Of a stretch of 64,000 nucleotides of DNA, positions 1 through 7,987 are shown piece by piece. The DNA is from Chloroflexota bacterium. Lineage in GTDB: Bacteria; Chloroflexota; FW602-bin22; JACPRP01. The number at the start of each line of letters is the position of its first letter. Within the stretch, counting starts at the first letter, position 1. The notes under the pieces were generated by a model, which searched no databases, had not been told where the DNA came from, and worked only from the letters and a program-made list of their open reading frames with translations. The stretch covers positions 22,764 through 86,763 of the forward strand of contig JACQUC010000047.1 of assembly GCA_016210495.1 (NCBI GenBank). Reading direction: 5' to 3'. Both the position numbers and the translations under genes were made by a program.

Positions 1-587
1 CCGGCGCTGAATGGTCTGCACCTTCGCCCACTCGTTGGTCTGGTGCACGGCGCTACCCTGTCAAATGTCGTACTCCTTTGCCCGAATCGATCTGGGCTCG
101 CGATGTGGGAACAGGGAAACGAATCGCTGGGTTGCAAAATCGAGGCTTGCGCGAGCGGCGCAGACGTCGAATCGGCGGTAGCATGTCCTCCGAAGCCAGC
201 GAGTTCCGCCGGCGGCCAATTGCCCGCTTGAGTGCCACGACTTGATGGACCGGCATCGGGGGAGTGCATTCCTTCATTTCATCAGGCTTCTTCTTGTATC
301 ACATTCCAGGAGCAATCTGGGACCAGACGGGCGGAGCCCCGTTTCTTCGCCCGCTGCCAACCGCCCGTTGCCCGCTATAGTCGGTAACGTCGTGCCGGAT
401 AGCGCGGAACAAAACCGTAACGCAGCAGTACCTCACTCATCACAGCTAAACGATCCCTTGAAACCGCGTTGCCGCTTCTCTCTTGAGGTGCTCAACAACG
501 GAGTGCGAGCACGCAGCCGTTGAGAGATCTGTGACCATTGCGCTGAATTGTAGGCTCGGCCGAGTCTGGAAGTGGAGTGATCAACCA
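1..587. other. Upstream region without a supported gene
   Basis: I see no convincing gene here. The open frames at 43-231 and 242-523 on the plus strand and 53-277 on the minus strand have no recognisable domain, low-complexity composition rich in Arg, Ser and Pro, and no clear ribosome-binding site. The segment probably holds the 3' flank of an upstream locus and the promoter region of the polysaccharide operon, but I could not identify a good -35/-10 pair. Confidence 0.4.
555..564. promoter_or_regulatory. Short perfect palindrome upstream of the HTH gene
   Basis: The ten bases CTCGGCCGAG are self-complementary and lie 23 bases before the proposed GTG start of the small HTH protein. A site of this size could be an operator for that protein, but a 10-base palindrome in GC-rich DNA can easily arise by chance. 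Confidence 0.2.
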
Positions 588-818
588 GTGGACACGATTA
601 AGGACGACGAACTTATCTTGGATTTCAGGGAAGCGATGGTTTTTCTCCGTTGTAGTCGACAGAAACTGTACAAACTGATGGTCAAGGGGGCAATTAAGGG
701 TTACAAGGTAGGCAGCACCCGGGTCTTTTACAAGCGGGACCTCAAAGACCTGATCAGAGAATGCCCCCCTCCTCCATCGTTCTTGCGGTTAACATCGGAC
801 TCGGATGGCGACTCATGA
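588..818 (+). CDS. Small excisionase/MerR-like HTH DNA-binding protein
   Basis: A 76-residue protein if the GTG at 588 is used; the frame stays open to an ATG at 483, but the extra 35 residues are not conserved-looking. Residues 11-57 fit the helix-turn-helix 17 (excisionase) pattern: an EAM-F-L start to helix 1, then RQKLYKLMVKG, then a wing ending GSTRVFYKRDLKDLI. The tail is a short Pro- and Asp-rich stretch. Its TGA stop overlaps the ATG of the HlyD-type lipoprotein, so the two are translationally coupled. It could regulate the locus or be a remnant of a mobile element; no integrase is visible nearby. Family assignment is fair, role is inference. Confidence 0.6.
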   Translation: MDTIKDDELILDFREAMVFLRCSRQKLYKLMVKGAIKGYKVGSTRVFYKRDLKDLIRECPPPPSFLRLTSDSDGDS

Positions 819-2272
819 GAACTCTGGCGAATGGCATTCTTGGCCTCTTGGTGTTCAGTTTCGTGATCCTCGCTCTGATGACTGGTTGCGAGCTGCTCAA
901 CCCACCCGAGAAAGGCGTCGGCCAGGTTCCTAATTCTAAGATCCTTCCCCCCACGCCTACGCCATCCCCGGCTAGTTCGGAGACCACGGTGAAGGTCAGT
1001 CGAGCAGACCTGTCCGTTAAGCTCAAGCTGCGAGGTAGGGTAGTCGCCCGAAACGAGGTTCCTCTGTTCTTTCGCCGCGCGGGCTGGATCAGGTCGTCCG
1101 ACCTCCAGATCGGGACTCAAATCGAGAAGGGAGCGCTGCTAGCAGAGTTGGACGACCCTGCCTTGGAAGATCAGATACAGGCAGCGCGGTTCAGTCTTGA
1201 GATGGCGCGCGTCGCCTTTGCTCAGGCGCAGGTGCCCTTGGCTCCTGGGAGAATCGCGGCGGCGGCGGACGCCATAACCGCCGCGCAACGCGACGTGGAC
1301 ACCGCCAAACTCAGGCTAGAGAAGGCGAAGATTCGCCCGCCTGAACAGGATCTCGTCTCCTTCCGGGCGGCCGTAGAAAAGGCTCGGGTGGCAGTCACCC
1401 TGGCTCAGAATGAATACGATCGTTTTGGTTGGCAGCGCGGTGGTCAGGCCTCTGCCGAGGCAAGAGTCTTGCACGCTGCGACACTCGATCTGCAAACGGC
1501 TCAGGCCGACCTGGATCGGGCGTTGAAAGGCACCAGGCCTGAGGACATCGCCATTCTCGAGGCCGAGGTTCGGGCCGCCGAGGCAGTTATGCAGGTGGCC
1601 AAGTCCAACCACGAATACGAGCTCCAGGCAGAGCAGACCCGTGCTGAGCAGCGCGAGGCCGCGATCAAGCGCGCCCAGGCTGAGGTGAGCTTGCGTGATG
1701 GTGAGGTCGCGCGCCTGCAGGGCCGTTTGCAGGACCTGAAGCTTGTGGCCCCGTTCTCCGGCAGCATAGTCTCGCTCGAAGTCCGCGCAGGCGACAAGGT
1801 GAATCCCTTTCAGACCCTGGCGATCTTGGCCGATCCCAGCGACATTGAGATCGAGGCCAACGTGCCCGAAGATGATATGCTTCAGGTCTCCATTGGGCAA
1901 GATGCACAACTAGTTATGGATGGCTTTCCCAATCAGCGGTACAAAGCAAAGGTCGCTCAGATCCCTTCGAAGCCGATGCTTTGGCAGGGCAAGCAGGTCT
2001 ACCAGGTGCGACTAGACTTTGCCGGCGACGAGAGGGCGCCCGCCACCATTCGTATGGGTTCTGATGTCGAGTTTAACGTCATCAAATCCAAGGTGCTTCT
2101 GTTGCCTGTGGGCGCCTTGCTGGGCGACGAGGGCAGACGTTACGTCGAAGTGCCCTCGGGGAGCAGCACTTCCAAAGTGAATGTTGTCGTAGGCTCTACA
2201 AACGGTACCTATGCTGAGGTAGTTAGCGGGCTGCGCGAGGGTGACTCTGTGGTGGTGCGGCAGCAAAAGTAG
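815..2272 (+). CDS. HlyD-family membrane fusion lipoprotein
   Basis: Periplasmic-adaptor-type protein of 485 residues. The ATG at 815 gives a classical lipoprotein signal: a hydrophobic stretch from residue 8 and a lipobox LMTGC with Cys25. A Pro/Thr/Ser linker follows. Next comes a first lipoyl half-motif (about residues 75-110), a long Ala/Arg/Glu-rich coiled coil (about 115-320), a second lipoyl half containing LVAPFSGSIVSLEVRAGDKV, and beta-barrel and membrane-proximal domains. Such proteins normally work with an ABC (MacB-like) or RND pump. None is adjacent; the next gene starts 81 bases downstream and is a polyprenyl-phosphate transferase, so the partner is unknown. The frame is open to 761, but the overlap with the HTH stop and the signal peptide favour 815. 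Confidence 0.85.
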   Translation: MRTLANGILGLLVFSFVILALMTGCELLNPPEKGVGQVPNSKILPPTPTPSPASSETTVKVSRADLSVKLKLRGRVVARNEVPLFFRRAGWIRSSDLQIGTQIEKGALLAELDDPALEDQIQAARFSLEMARVAFAQAQVPLAPGRIAAAADAITAAQRDVDTAKLRLEKAKIRPPEQDLVSFRAAVEKARVAVTLAQNEYDRFGWQRGGQASAEARVLHAATLDLQTAQADLDRALKGTRPEDIAILEAEVRAAEAVMQVAKSNHEYELQAEQTRAEQREAAIKRAQAEVSLRDGEVARLQGRLQDLKLVAPFSGSIVSLEVRAGDKVNPFQTLAILADPSDIEIEANVPEDDMLQVSIGQDAQLVMDGFPNQRYKAKVAQIPSKPMLWQGKQVYQVRLDFAGDERAPATIRMGSDVEFNVIKSKVLLLPVGALLGDEGRRYVEVPSGSSTSKVNVVVGSTNGTYAEVVSGLREGDSVVVRQQK

Positions 2273-2353
2273 TTTCTGAAGGCGCAGGCGTACTCGGGTC
2301 CTTCCCGTTCGGAGCCAAGATATTCCCTGGGTACGCTTGGGAGAGGGCGGACA

Positions 2354-3442
2354 ATGCTCTATGTGGCGATGTTGTTACTGTCGTTTGCAGTGACGTTTGT
2401 AACGACGCCTGTCTCGCGCCAGCTTGCCTATCGCCTCGGCGCCATCGACGCGCCGAAGGAGCTCGGCATTCACCGCGACCCTGTGCCACGTGCAGGGGGC
2501 GTCGCTATCTACCTCGGTTGGCTGGCAGGCATCGTCGCCGGCGGCGTTGTCGTCGGCTTCGCCGAAGCGCCACCGCTTCTATGGCTAGGCACGATTCTCG
2601 CCGGCACTTCTATTCTCGTGCTTGGGCTAATCGACGACGTTCGTGGGCTCTCGCCACTGGCCAGGCTCGTCGGGCAGATAGCCACTGGAATAGTTCTTCT
2701 GGTGGCGGGAGTTGCGGCTCACATCCTGCCGCCGATCTGGCTCGACCTTGCCGTCAGCCTAATCTGGTTCGTGGCTCTCACGAACGCGCTGAATTTCCTC
2801 GACGGAATGGACGGACTGGCAGCAGGCGTCGCCATTGTGGCAGCGAGCTTCTTCGCAGCACTGGCCGCGATTCAGGGCAATACGCTGGCCTTGGCATTCG
2901 CTGCGGCGCTTATTGGCTCCGCCCTGGCGTTCCTTCGTTTCAACGTCTTTCCTGCCAGCATCTTTATGGGAGATGGGGGAAGCTTGTTCCTCGGTTCACA
3001 ACTTGCCATCTTGGGTGTGACGGTAGCACAAGGACAGACCTCTGTTGCCTGGCCTCTTGCTTCTCTTCTCGTCTTGGGCGTCCCGCTACTGGATGGACTT
3101 GGGGCGATCGTGCGCCGTCTCCGATCGAGACGCTCTTTGTTCGATGGGGATCGGAGACATTCTTACGACCTTATTTTCGCCCGGGGGCTCAGCCACGCCG
3201 CTACCGTTCGGGTAATGTGGCTTCTCACAGCTCTTGCTGGGCTCTGCGCCGTTTTCCTGGTACAGCAACCCTGGAGTATTCAGTCTGCTGTGGTGGTCAC
3301 CAGCTTTGTCGCGGGCGCTGTAGCCCTCTCGGCCTGGCTGGGTTTGTTTTCTCCCGCGGGTCCGGCACGACCAGGCGGCGATCAAGTTCGGAAAGTTAGC
3401 GAGCGGCGGGTGCTTCAAAATGGATCTATCAAAAAGGCGTAA
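2354..3442 (+). CDS. Polyprenyl-phosphate GlcNAc/hexose-1-phosphate transferase (MraY/WecA/TagO family)
   Basis: Integral membrane enzyme of 362 residues predicted to start glycan synthesis by moving a sugar 1-phosphate from a UDP-sugar onto undecaprenyl phosphate. Family motifs are in the expected order: the DAPKELGIHRDPVPRAGG loop near residue 37, LGLIDDVRGLSP near 95 (the paired Asp residues bind Mg), NALNFLDGMDGLAAG near 144 and MGDGGSLFLGS near 203. A cytoplasmic basic loop with DRRHSYD occurs near 270. About ten hydrophobic segments are visible. It overlaps the next gene by 23 bases. WecA/TagO-type is more likely than MraY because the context is a polysaccharide locus rather than a mur cluster; the exact sugar is unknown. 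Confidence 0.88.
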   Translation: MLYVAMLLLSFAVTFVTTPVSRQLAYRLGAIDAPKELGIHRDPVPRAGGVAIYLGWLAGIVAGGVVVGFAEAPPLLWLGTILAGTSILVLGLIDDVRGLSPLARLVGQIATGIVLLVAGVAAHILPPIWLDLAVSLIWFVALTNALNFLDGMDGLAAGVAIVAASFFAALAAIQGNTLALAFAAALIGSALAFLRFNVFPASIFMGDGGSLFLGSQLAILGVTVAQGQTSVAWPLASLLVLGVPLLDGLGAIVRRLRSRRSLFDGDRRHSYDLIFARGLSHAATVRVMWLLTALAGLCAVFLVQQPWSIQSAVVVTSFVAGAVALSAWLGLFSPAGPARPGGDQVRKVSERRVLQNGSIKKA

Positions 3443-5474
3443 CGGACGTATGCCCAAGGTCCGCATTTTCACGGCGAGCCTCAGACGGGCTAGCCGCACT
3501 AGCTTGCGCAATCGCCACGTGTTCTTTGCCGATTGCGCACTCATTCCTCTGGCAGCGTTGGCCGCCTTTGCCTTGCGCTTCGATGGGTTTGGCCGAGACT
3601 TTGTCACGTATCTGCCCACCTGCATCGCCTTCATGGCTCTGGCAACCGGGATAAGGCTGCCGCTGCTGAAGGGCACAGGAATGTATGCGCAGGCCTGGCG
3701 CTACGCGGGCCGGCGCGAGGTCATGGCTCTCGGCAAGGCAGTCCTCCTGTCAACTGCTGTTCTCACCGCACTGATGTTCGTCGTTTTCGCCGACGACGGG
3801 CTCTGGGAGACTCTCACCGGGACGACAAGTCCCGGCTTGCCCCGTTCTGTGTTGCTGATTGACGCCTTGCTGGCCTTCAACGTGCTGGGGACCATTCGGC
3901 TGGCCGCAAAGCTTCTTAGCATCAGCTCCTCCAGCAATCGTGTCGCGCGCGTGCTGCACACGCCGGCTCCCACCACCCAGCGCGTCCTTTTGGTTGGCGC
4001 CGGCGACGCTGGGGCCAAAATCGCCGACGAAATGCGCCACAATCCGGGCCTGGGCCTGGTACCCGTCGGTTTCGTCGACGACGACCCTCACAAGCATGGA
4101 GTATTCGTACACGGTATCAGGGTGCTGGGAACCCGCAAGGACATCCCTGCGCTGGTGGGACGCCACCATGCCGAGCAGGTGCTTATGACCATGCCAACTG
4201 CCTCCGGATGGGTTGTACGCAACACCTTCAGCCTGTGCCAGCAGGCCGGCGTGCCGTGTCGAACGGTGCCCGGTATCTACGAGCTGATCAACGGATCGGT
4301 CAGTTTGCAACAGTCGCGCGATGTGAGAATCGAGGACCTTTTGCGTCGAGAGCCTGTGAACTTGAACACTTCGGCCATCGCCGACTATCTCAGTGGCGCA
4401 CGCGTTTTGGTGACTGGCGCGGGAGGATCCATTGGCAGTGAGCTTTGTCGTCGCATTGGAAGCTATTCTCCCGAACTGGTCATTCTGCTGGGCCATGGCG
4501 AGAACAGCATCTATCATATCGAGAAGGACCTTCGGCATCGAATGCCCAATCTTTCCACCGCCCCTGTCATTGCCGACATCAGGGACACCCACCGTATCCG
4601 CGCAATAATGTCAGAATACCAGCCTACCGTAGTATTCCACGCCGCGGCACACAAGCACGTGCCGCTGATGGAAAGCCATGCCCAAGAGGTAGTTACGAAC
4701 AACGTCTTCGGCACCTACACGATGCTTCGCGAAGCCGAGAGGGCGGGGGTTGACCGCTTCATCCTGGTCTCGACAGATAAGGCGGCCAATCCTGCGAATC
4801 TGCTAGGCGCCACAAAGCGGCTGGCTGAAATGCTTGTATGTGAGTCTGCGTACCGAACCGGAAACGCTTACGCCTCGGTTCGATTTGGAAACGTGCTGGG
4901 CAGCCGTGGGAGCGTCGTCCCTCTCTTCCTGGATCAGATCGCCGCTGGCGGCCCTATCACGGTCGTCCATCCTGACGTAACCCGCTATTTTATGACCATC
5001 CCTGAGGCAGCGCAGCTCATCGTCCACGCCGGAGCCTTGAGCGAAGGCGGCGAGGTCTTCATCCTGGATATGGGAGAGCCAATCAAGATCGTCGATTTGG
5101 CCGCGGACCTGGTCCGTCTCTCCGGCTTGCGGCTTGGTTCAGACATCGATCTCGCCTTCGTCGGCTTGCGTCCGGGCGAGAAGCTGCAGGAAGTCCTCAT
5201 GACCGAGGTGGAGAGGGCCAGCGCCAGCAGGCGCCAGGGGGTGCTCGTATCCCGCCTCGAACAGGTAGCGAACTTGGACGCCGATATCGAGGCGCTGGAG
5301 GAATTGGCGAGGGCAGGAGCCCACGAGCCAATCGTTGCCAAACTTTGGCACCTACTGTTCGAGCATGACCCGGCTCGAACAGTTGATAATCCATCGCCAG
5401 CGCTCACCTATCGAGGCGCCGGAGCCGGCAACGAGCTTGGGGAAGTAAGCCCAAAGCTGGTAACCAGCAGCTAA
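3420..5474 (+). CDS. WbpM/FlaA1/CapD-family nucleotide-sugar 4,6-dehydratase, membrane-bound
   Basis: A 684-residue protein with N-terminal membrane helices (about residues 35-165), a Rossmann-like nucleotide-binding region (LLVGAGDAGAKIADEM near 190) and a C-terminal SDR catalytic domain. The SDR part opens with VLVTGAGGSIGSELC near 325 and carries the family signature STDKAANPANLLGATKR near 447, where the usual SDR Tyr is shifted as in WbpM. Members convert UDP-GlcNAc to UDP-4-keto-6-deoxy-GlcNAc, the entry to QuiNAc, FucNAc and bacillosamine. The ATG at 3420 lies inside the preceding gene; the in-frame ATG at 3450 just after that gene's stop is a plausible alternative. Neither has a strong Shine-Dalgarno sequence. 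Confidence 0.85.
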   Translation: MDLSKRRNGRMPKVRIFTASLRRASRTSLRNRHVFFADCALIPLAALAAFALRFDGFGRDFVTYLPTCIAFMALATGIRLPLLKGTGMYAQAWRYAGRREVMALGKAVLLSTAVLTALMFVVFADDGLWETLTGTTSPGLPRSVLLIDALLAFNVLGTIRLAAKLLSISSSSNRVARVLHTPAPTTQRVLLVGAGDAGAKIADEMRHNPGLGLVPVGFVDDDPHKHGVFVHGIRVLGTRKDIPALVGRHHAEQVLMTMPTASGWVVRNTFSLCQQAGVPCRTVPGIYELINGSVSLQQSRDVRIEDLLRREPVNLNTSAIADYLSGARVLVTGAGGSIGSELCRRIGSYSPELVILLGHGENSIYHIEKDLRHRMPNLSTAPVIADIRDTHRIRAIMSEYQPTVVFHAAAHKHVPLMESHAQEVVTNNVFGTYTMLREAERAGVDRFILVSTDKAANPANLLGATKRLAEMLVCESAYRTGNAYASVRFGNVLGSRGSVVPLFLDQIAAGGPITVVHPDVTRYFMTIPEAAQLIVHAGALSEGGEVFILDMGEPIKIVDLAADLVRLSGLRLGSDIDLAFVGLRPGEKLQEVLMTEVERASASRRQGVLVSRLEQVANLDADIEALEELARAGAHEPIVAKLWHLLFEHDPARTVDNPSPALTYRGAGAGNELGEVSPKLVTSS

Positions 5475-5512
5475 ACGAGAGGGATTGATACCTTGCAGGG
5501 AGGACTCGTAAC

Positions 5513-7216
5513 TTGGAACTGCGTCGATCCGTAGCGGTCATCTGGCGAAGGATTTGGCTTATCATTCTCGCGACGGCGTTGGTTGCCGGTGGAACCTACG
5601 GCCTCAGCATCAACTCCACACCTATCTATCAGGCGGTGTCCACGATCGAGATCAACTACGGCGCCGACCCGCGCAGCGACGCGTATGCATCACTGCTCTA
5701 CGGTGAACGGGCGGCCAAGACCTATGTCGAGCAACTGCGTTCGCCACAACTGGCGCGTGAGGTAGCAAGTGCGCTGGGCATTTCCCTATCGCCAGGAGTC
5801 ATTCTAGGCATGAGTCGCGTCGATCAGGTACGCGATACCCAGCTCATTCGCGTCTACGTCGAGCACAGTAGCCCGGAGCTGGCTCAAGCGGTAGCAAACA
5901 AGATCGCCGAAGTCTTCATCGCGCAGACGGCCGCAAAGCAGGAAGCCCGTTACCAAAGCGCCAAACGCGATCTGGATGTGCAGATCGCCGATCTGGAAAA
6001 GCAGATTGCCGACACACAGAAGGCGATTTCCGCGCTTGGCGATCCGCGCGACCCGCGCAACGCGAACATTCCCGAGTTCGCCCGCGTGGAGCAAACCAGG
6101 TTTGAGACCACTCTCTCTAGCTACCAGACACGCTATGTCATCCTGCTGAGGAGCGCCGAGGATTTCCGCCTGGCCGCCGCTCGCAACTCCGACAACATCA
6201 ATCTGTTCTCTCCTGCCGAGATGCCGCGCGCACCTATCCGGCCCCAAACAACGGTTAATGTGATGCTCGGGGTGATAGCCGGCCTCGCGCTTGGTTTGTC
6301 CTTGGCGTTCCTGCTCGAATACCTCGACGACACGGTCAAAGGCCCCGAAGAAATCGAAACCGCTCAGAAGCTCACCACCTTGGGCGTAATCACTCGTATT
6401 CGCCACATCAAACAGCGCAACCGGGGCCTTGTGACAGCCGCCGACGGTAAGTCCACAATCGCTGAGGCCTACCGTGTGCTCCGCACCAACTTCCAGTTCG
6501 CCGGCCTTGCCAGTCCACACTCCAGTGTCGTCGTCACCAGCGCCTGGCCGTCCGAGGGCAAGACCACCACGCTTGCGAATCTAGGCGTTGTCCTTGCTCA
6601 GGCCGGCAAGCGGGTCATCCTGGTGGACAGCGACCTGCGACGACCCACAGTGCACAAGCTATTCGAGATCCCTCGGGAGCCAGGCCTGACGGACTTGTTG
6701 CTCAACCCAGAGGCCAGCCTGGACCAGGTTCTGGTGCCCACACACGTCGAGGGCCTGCGTGTGCTCCCTAGCGGACCATTGCCACCGAATCCGGCTGAGA
6801 TCCTCAGCTCGCCGCGGATGGAGAAGCTGATGCGGGCGCTAGAGGCCGAGGCAGACATAGTCCTCTTCGACAGTCCCCCCGTGCTCTCGGTAGCCGACTC
6901 TGCGCTGCTCGCCGCTGCCACGGGCCATGTCGTGCTTGTGGTCGCCGCCGGCGCAACACGCACGAACGCCTTGGCCCGTGCCAAGGAGGCCCTCACGCGC
7001 ACCAACGCCCGCATTCTCGGCGTGGTTCTCAACAAGGTCGACATCGAGCGCGGAGGGTACTATTACTACTATTATCATCGCTATTATAACTACTACGGTC
7101 GCGACAAGTCAGATGGAAAGGGAAGCGGCGCGAGGCCCAAGAGAGGGGCAAATGGGCGTGGGGAACCCGTCAAACTGCCAGCTTCGGCCAGAATCTCGCA
7201 GTCGGAGGATCTTTAG
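5513..7216 (+). CDS. Wzz/Wzc-type chain-length regulator with tyrosine autokinase
   Basis: A 567-residue fusion of a Wzz domain and a BY-kinase. The start is TTG at 5513, preceded by a strong AGGGAGGA site. Membrane helices lie at about residues 13-32 and 245-265, with a coiled-coil periplasmic loop between them. The cytoplasmic kinase shows Walker A (SEGKTTT, about 345), Walker A' (VILVDSDLRRP) and Walker B (IVLFDSPP). The C-terminus has a cluster of about ten tyrosines in 14 residues near 515-528, the usual autophosphorylation tail, followed by about 40 basic, Gly-rich residues. It should control polymer length and the polymerase/export complex by cycles of phosphorylation. No cognate low-molecular-weight tyrosine phosphatase is visible in the window. 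Confidence 0.9.
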   Translation: MELRRSVAVIWRRIWLIILATALVAGGTYGLSINSTPIYQAVSTIEINYGADPRSDAYASLLYGERAAKTYVEQLRSPQLAREVASALGISLSPGVILGMSRVDQVRDTQLIRVYVEHSSPELAQAVANKIAEVFIAQTAAKQEARYQSAKRDLDVQIADLEKQIADTQKAISALGDPRDPRNANIPEFARVEQTRFETTLSSYQTRYVILLRSAEDFRLAAARNSDNINLFSPAEMPRAPIRPQTTVNVMLGVIAGLALGLSLAFLLEYLDDTVKGPEEIETAQKLTTLGVITRIRHIKQRNRGLVTAADGKSTIAEAYRVLRTNFQFAGLASPHSSVVVTSAWPSEGKTTTLANLGVVLAQAGKRVILVDSDLRRPTVHKLFEIPREPGLTDLLLNPEASLDQVLVPTHVEGLRVLPSGPLPPNPAEILSSPRMEKLMRALEAEADIVLFDSPPVLSVADSALLAAATGHVVLVVAAGATRTNALARAKEALTRTNARILGVVLNKVDIERGGYYYYYYHRYYNYYGRDKSDGKGSGARPKRGANGRGEPVKLPASARISQSEDL

Positions 7217-7504
7217 ATGGGAGATACGCTCAGTTGGTTGGCGTTGATCTTTCTGATGATCGCTGGGTACTCGGCGGGGGCAACGCTCAGCGCTCGGATG
7301 GCCGGCCTAGGCGCCGGGGCCTCTCCCAGCCTTCTGGACACCGCGATGGTGGTCGTGCTGTGGGTCGGCGGATTTGCGACGCGACTGACCATTCTCGAGC
7401 CGTGGACGGCCGTGCTCGTGTGGCTCTTGGTAGCCATGGCCGCCGGCTTTTCGTTGAACCGGGTTCAGCCACATTCAAGTGAAAGCAAGGCGCTACTGCC
7501 GTAA
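7217..7504 (+). CDS. Small integral membrane protein, unknown
   Basis: A 95-residue protein starting at the ATG immediately after the Wzc-like stop. Three hydrophobic segments are visible, at about residues 4-22, 37-56 and 62-80, with Gly/Ala-rich short loops and a polar tail. I recognise no family. Its place between a chain-length kinase and a run of two further tiny membrane proteins and a carbamoyltransferase suggests an accessory role in polymer assembly or modification at the membrane. That role is inference from position only. Confidence 0.6.
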   Translation: MGDTLSWLALIFLMIAGYSAGATLSARMAGLGAGASPSLLDTAMVVVLWVGGFATRLTILEPWTAVLVWLLVAMAAGFSLNRVQPHSSESKALLP

Positions 7505-7528
7505 ATGCATACTGAGGGAGGTCCCGTT

Positions 7529-7759
7529 ATGCTGCGACGTTGGTGGAATGCTTGGAGAGGGTTTGCTAGAGCAATGGCGGATTTCCAGACGCGTATCCTC
7601 CTGGGCCTGTTCTACTTTTTCGTGGTTATGCCCTTCGGCGCGGGTGTCAGCGCGTTTGGCGATCCGTTGGGTCTCAAGCGAAGGACGAGCCCATCGAACT
7701 GGTTAGCGAGGAACAGCACCACCGGCACAGACCTGGACCTCGCAAGGAAGCAGTACTGA
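7529..7759 (+). CDS. Small SxtJ-like membrane protein
   Basis: A 76-residue protein starting at the ATG at 7529, which has a GAGGGAGG site at the right distance; the in-frame ATG at 7505 lacks one. It has an amphipathic N-terminus (LRRWWNAWRGFARAMADFQ), one membrane helix (ILLGLFYFFVVMPFGAG) and a polar C-terminal tail with a PLGLK motif and Trp. Small single-helix proteins of this kind (SxtJ-like) occur with DUF5989 proteins and NodU-type carbamoyltransferases in several bacterial gene clusters. The match is by pattern and context only. Confidence 0.6.
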   Translation: MLRRWWNAWRGFARAMADFQTRILLGLFYFFVVMPFGAGVSAFGDPLGLKRRTSPSNWLARNSTTGTDLDLARKQY

Positions 7760-7782
7760 GGCTAGGAGGTATAAAGAGACCT

Positions 7783-7962
7783 ATGCAAGCCCTAAAGAGC
7801 GCCATCTCACATCTTGGCATAGTGGGTGAGCTGCTTCTCTTCTTCTGGGATCGCAAGCTGTGGTGGTTGATTCCTATGTTGTTGATGCTGCTGCTGTTTG
7901 GACTGCTCCTGGTATTCGCTCAGGCGTCCAGCGTCGCACCGTTTATCTATACGCTGTTCTAA
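7783..7962 (+). CDS. DUF5989-type miniature membrane protein
   Basis: A 59-residue gene that is easily missed because of its size. It has an excellent GCTAGGAGGT site 13 bases before its ATG and ends 25 bases before the carbamoyltransferase. The protein has a short amphipathic start, the segment GELLLFFWDRKLWWLIP, one very hydrophobic helix rich in Leu and Met, and ends ASSVAPFIYTLF. That arrangement (ELL-F-RK-WWL-P followed by one helix and a terminal FIYTLF) is the hallmark of DUF5989 proteins, which regularly precede carbamoyltransferases. No biochemical role is known to me. Confidence 0.8.
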   Translation: MQALKSAISHLGIVGELLLFFWDRKLWWLIPMLLMLLLFGLLLVFAQASSVAPFIYTLF

Positions 7963-7987
7963 CAGGTTTCGATTGAGGGATTAGGGA

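Noticed and set aside
815..2272. Drug-efflux operon
   Set aside because: Only the adaptor is present; no RND or ABC pump gene lies in the window, so efflux cannot be claimed.
2518..3399. 293-codon plus-strand open frame
   Set aside because: Arg-rich shadow of the polyprenyl-phosphate transferase gene.
3750..4592. 280-codon open frame on the minus strand
   Set aside because: Lies entirely inside the WbpM/FlaA1-type gene, whose motifs are unambiguous.
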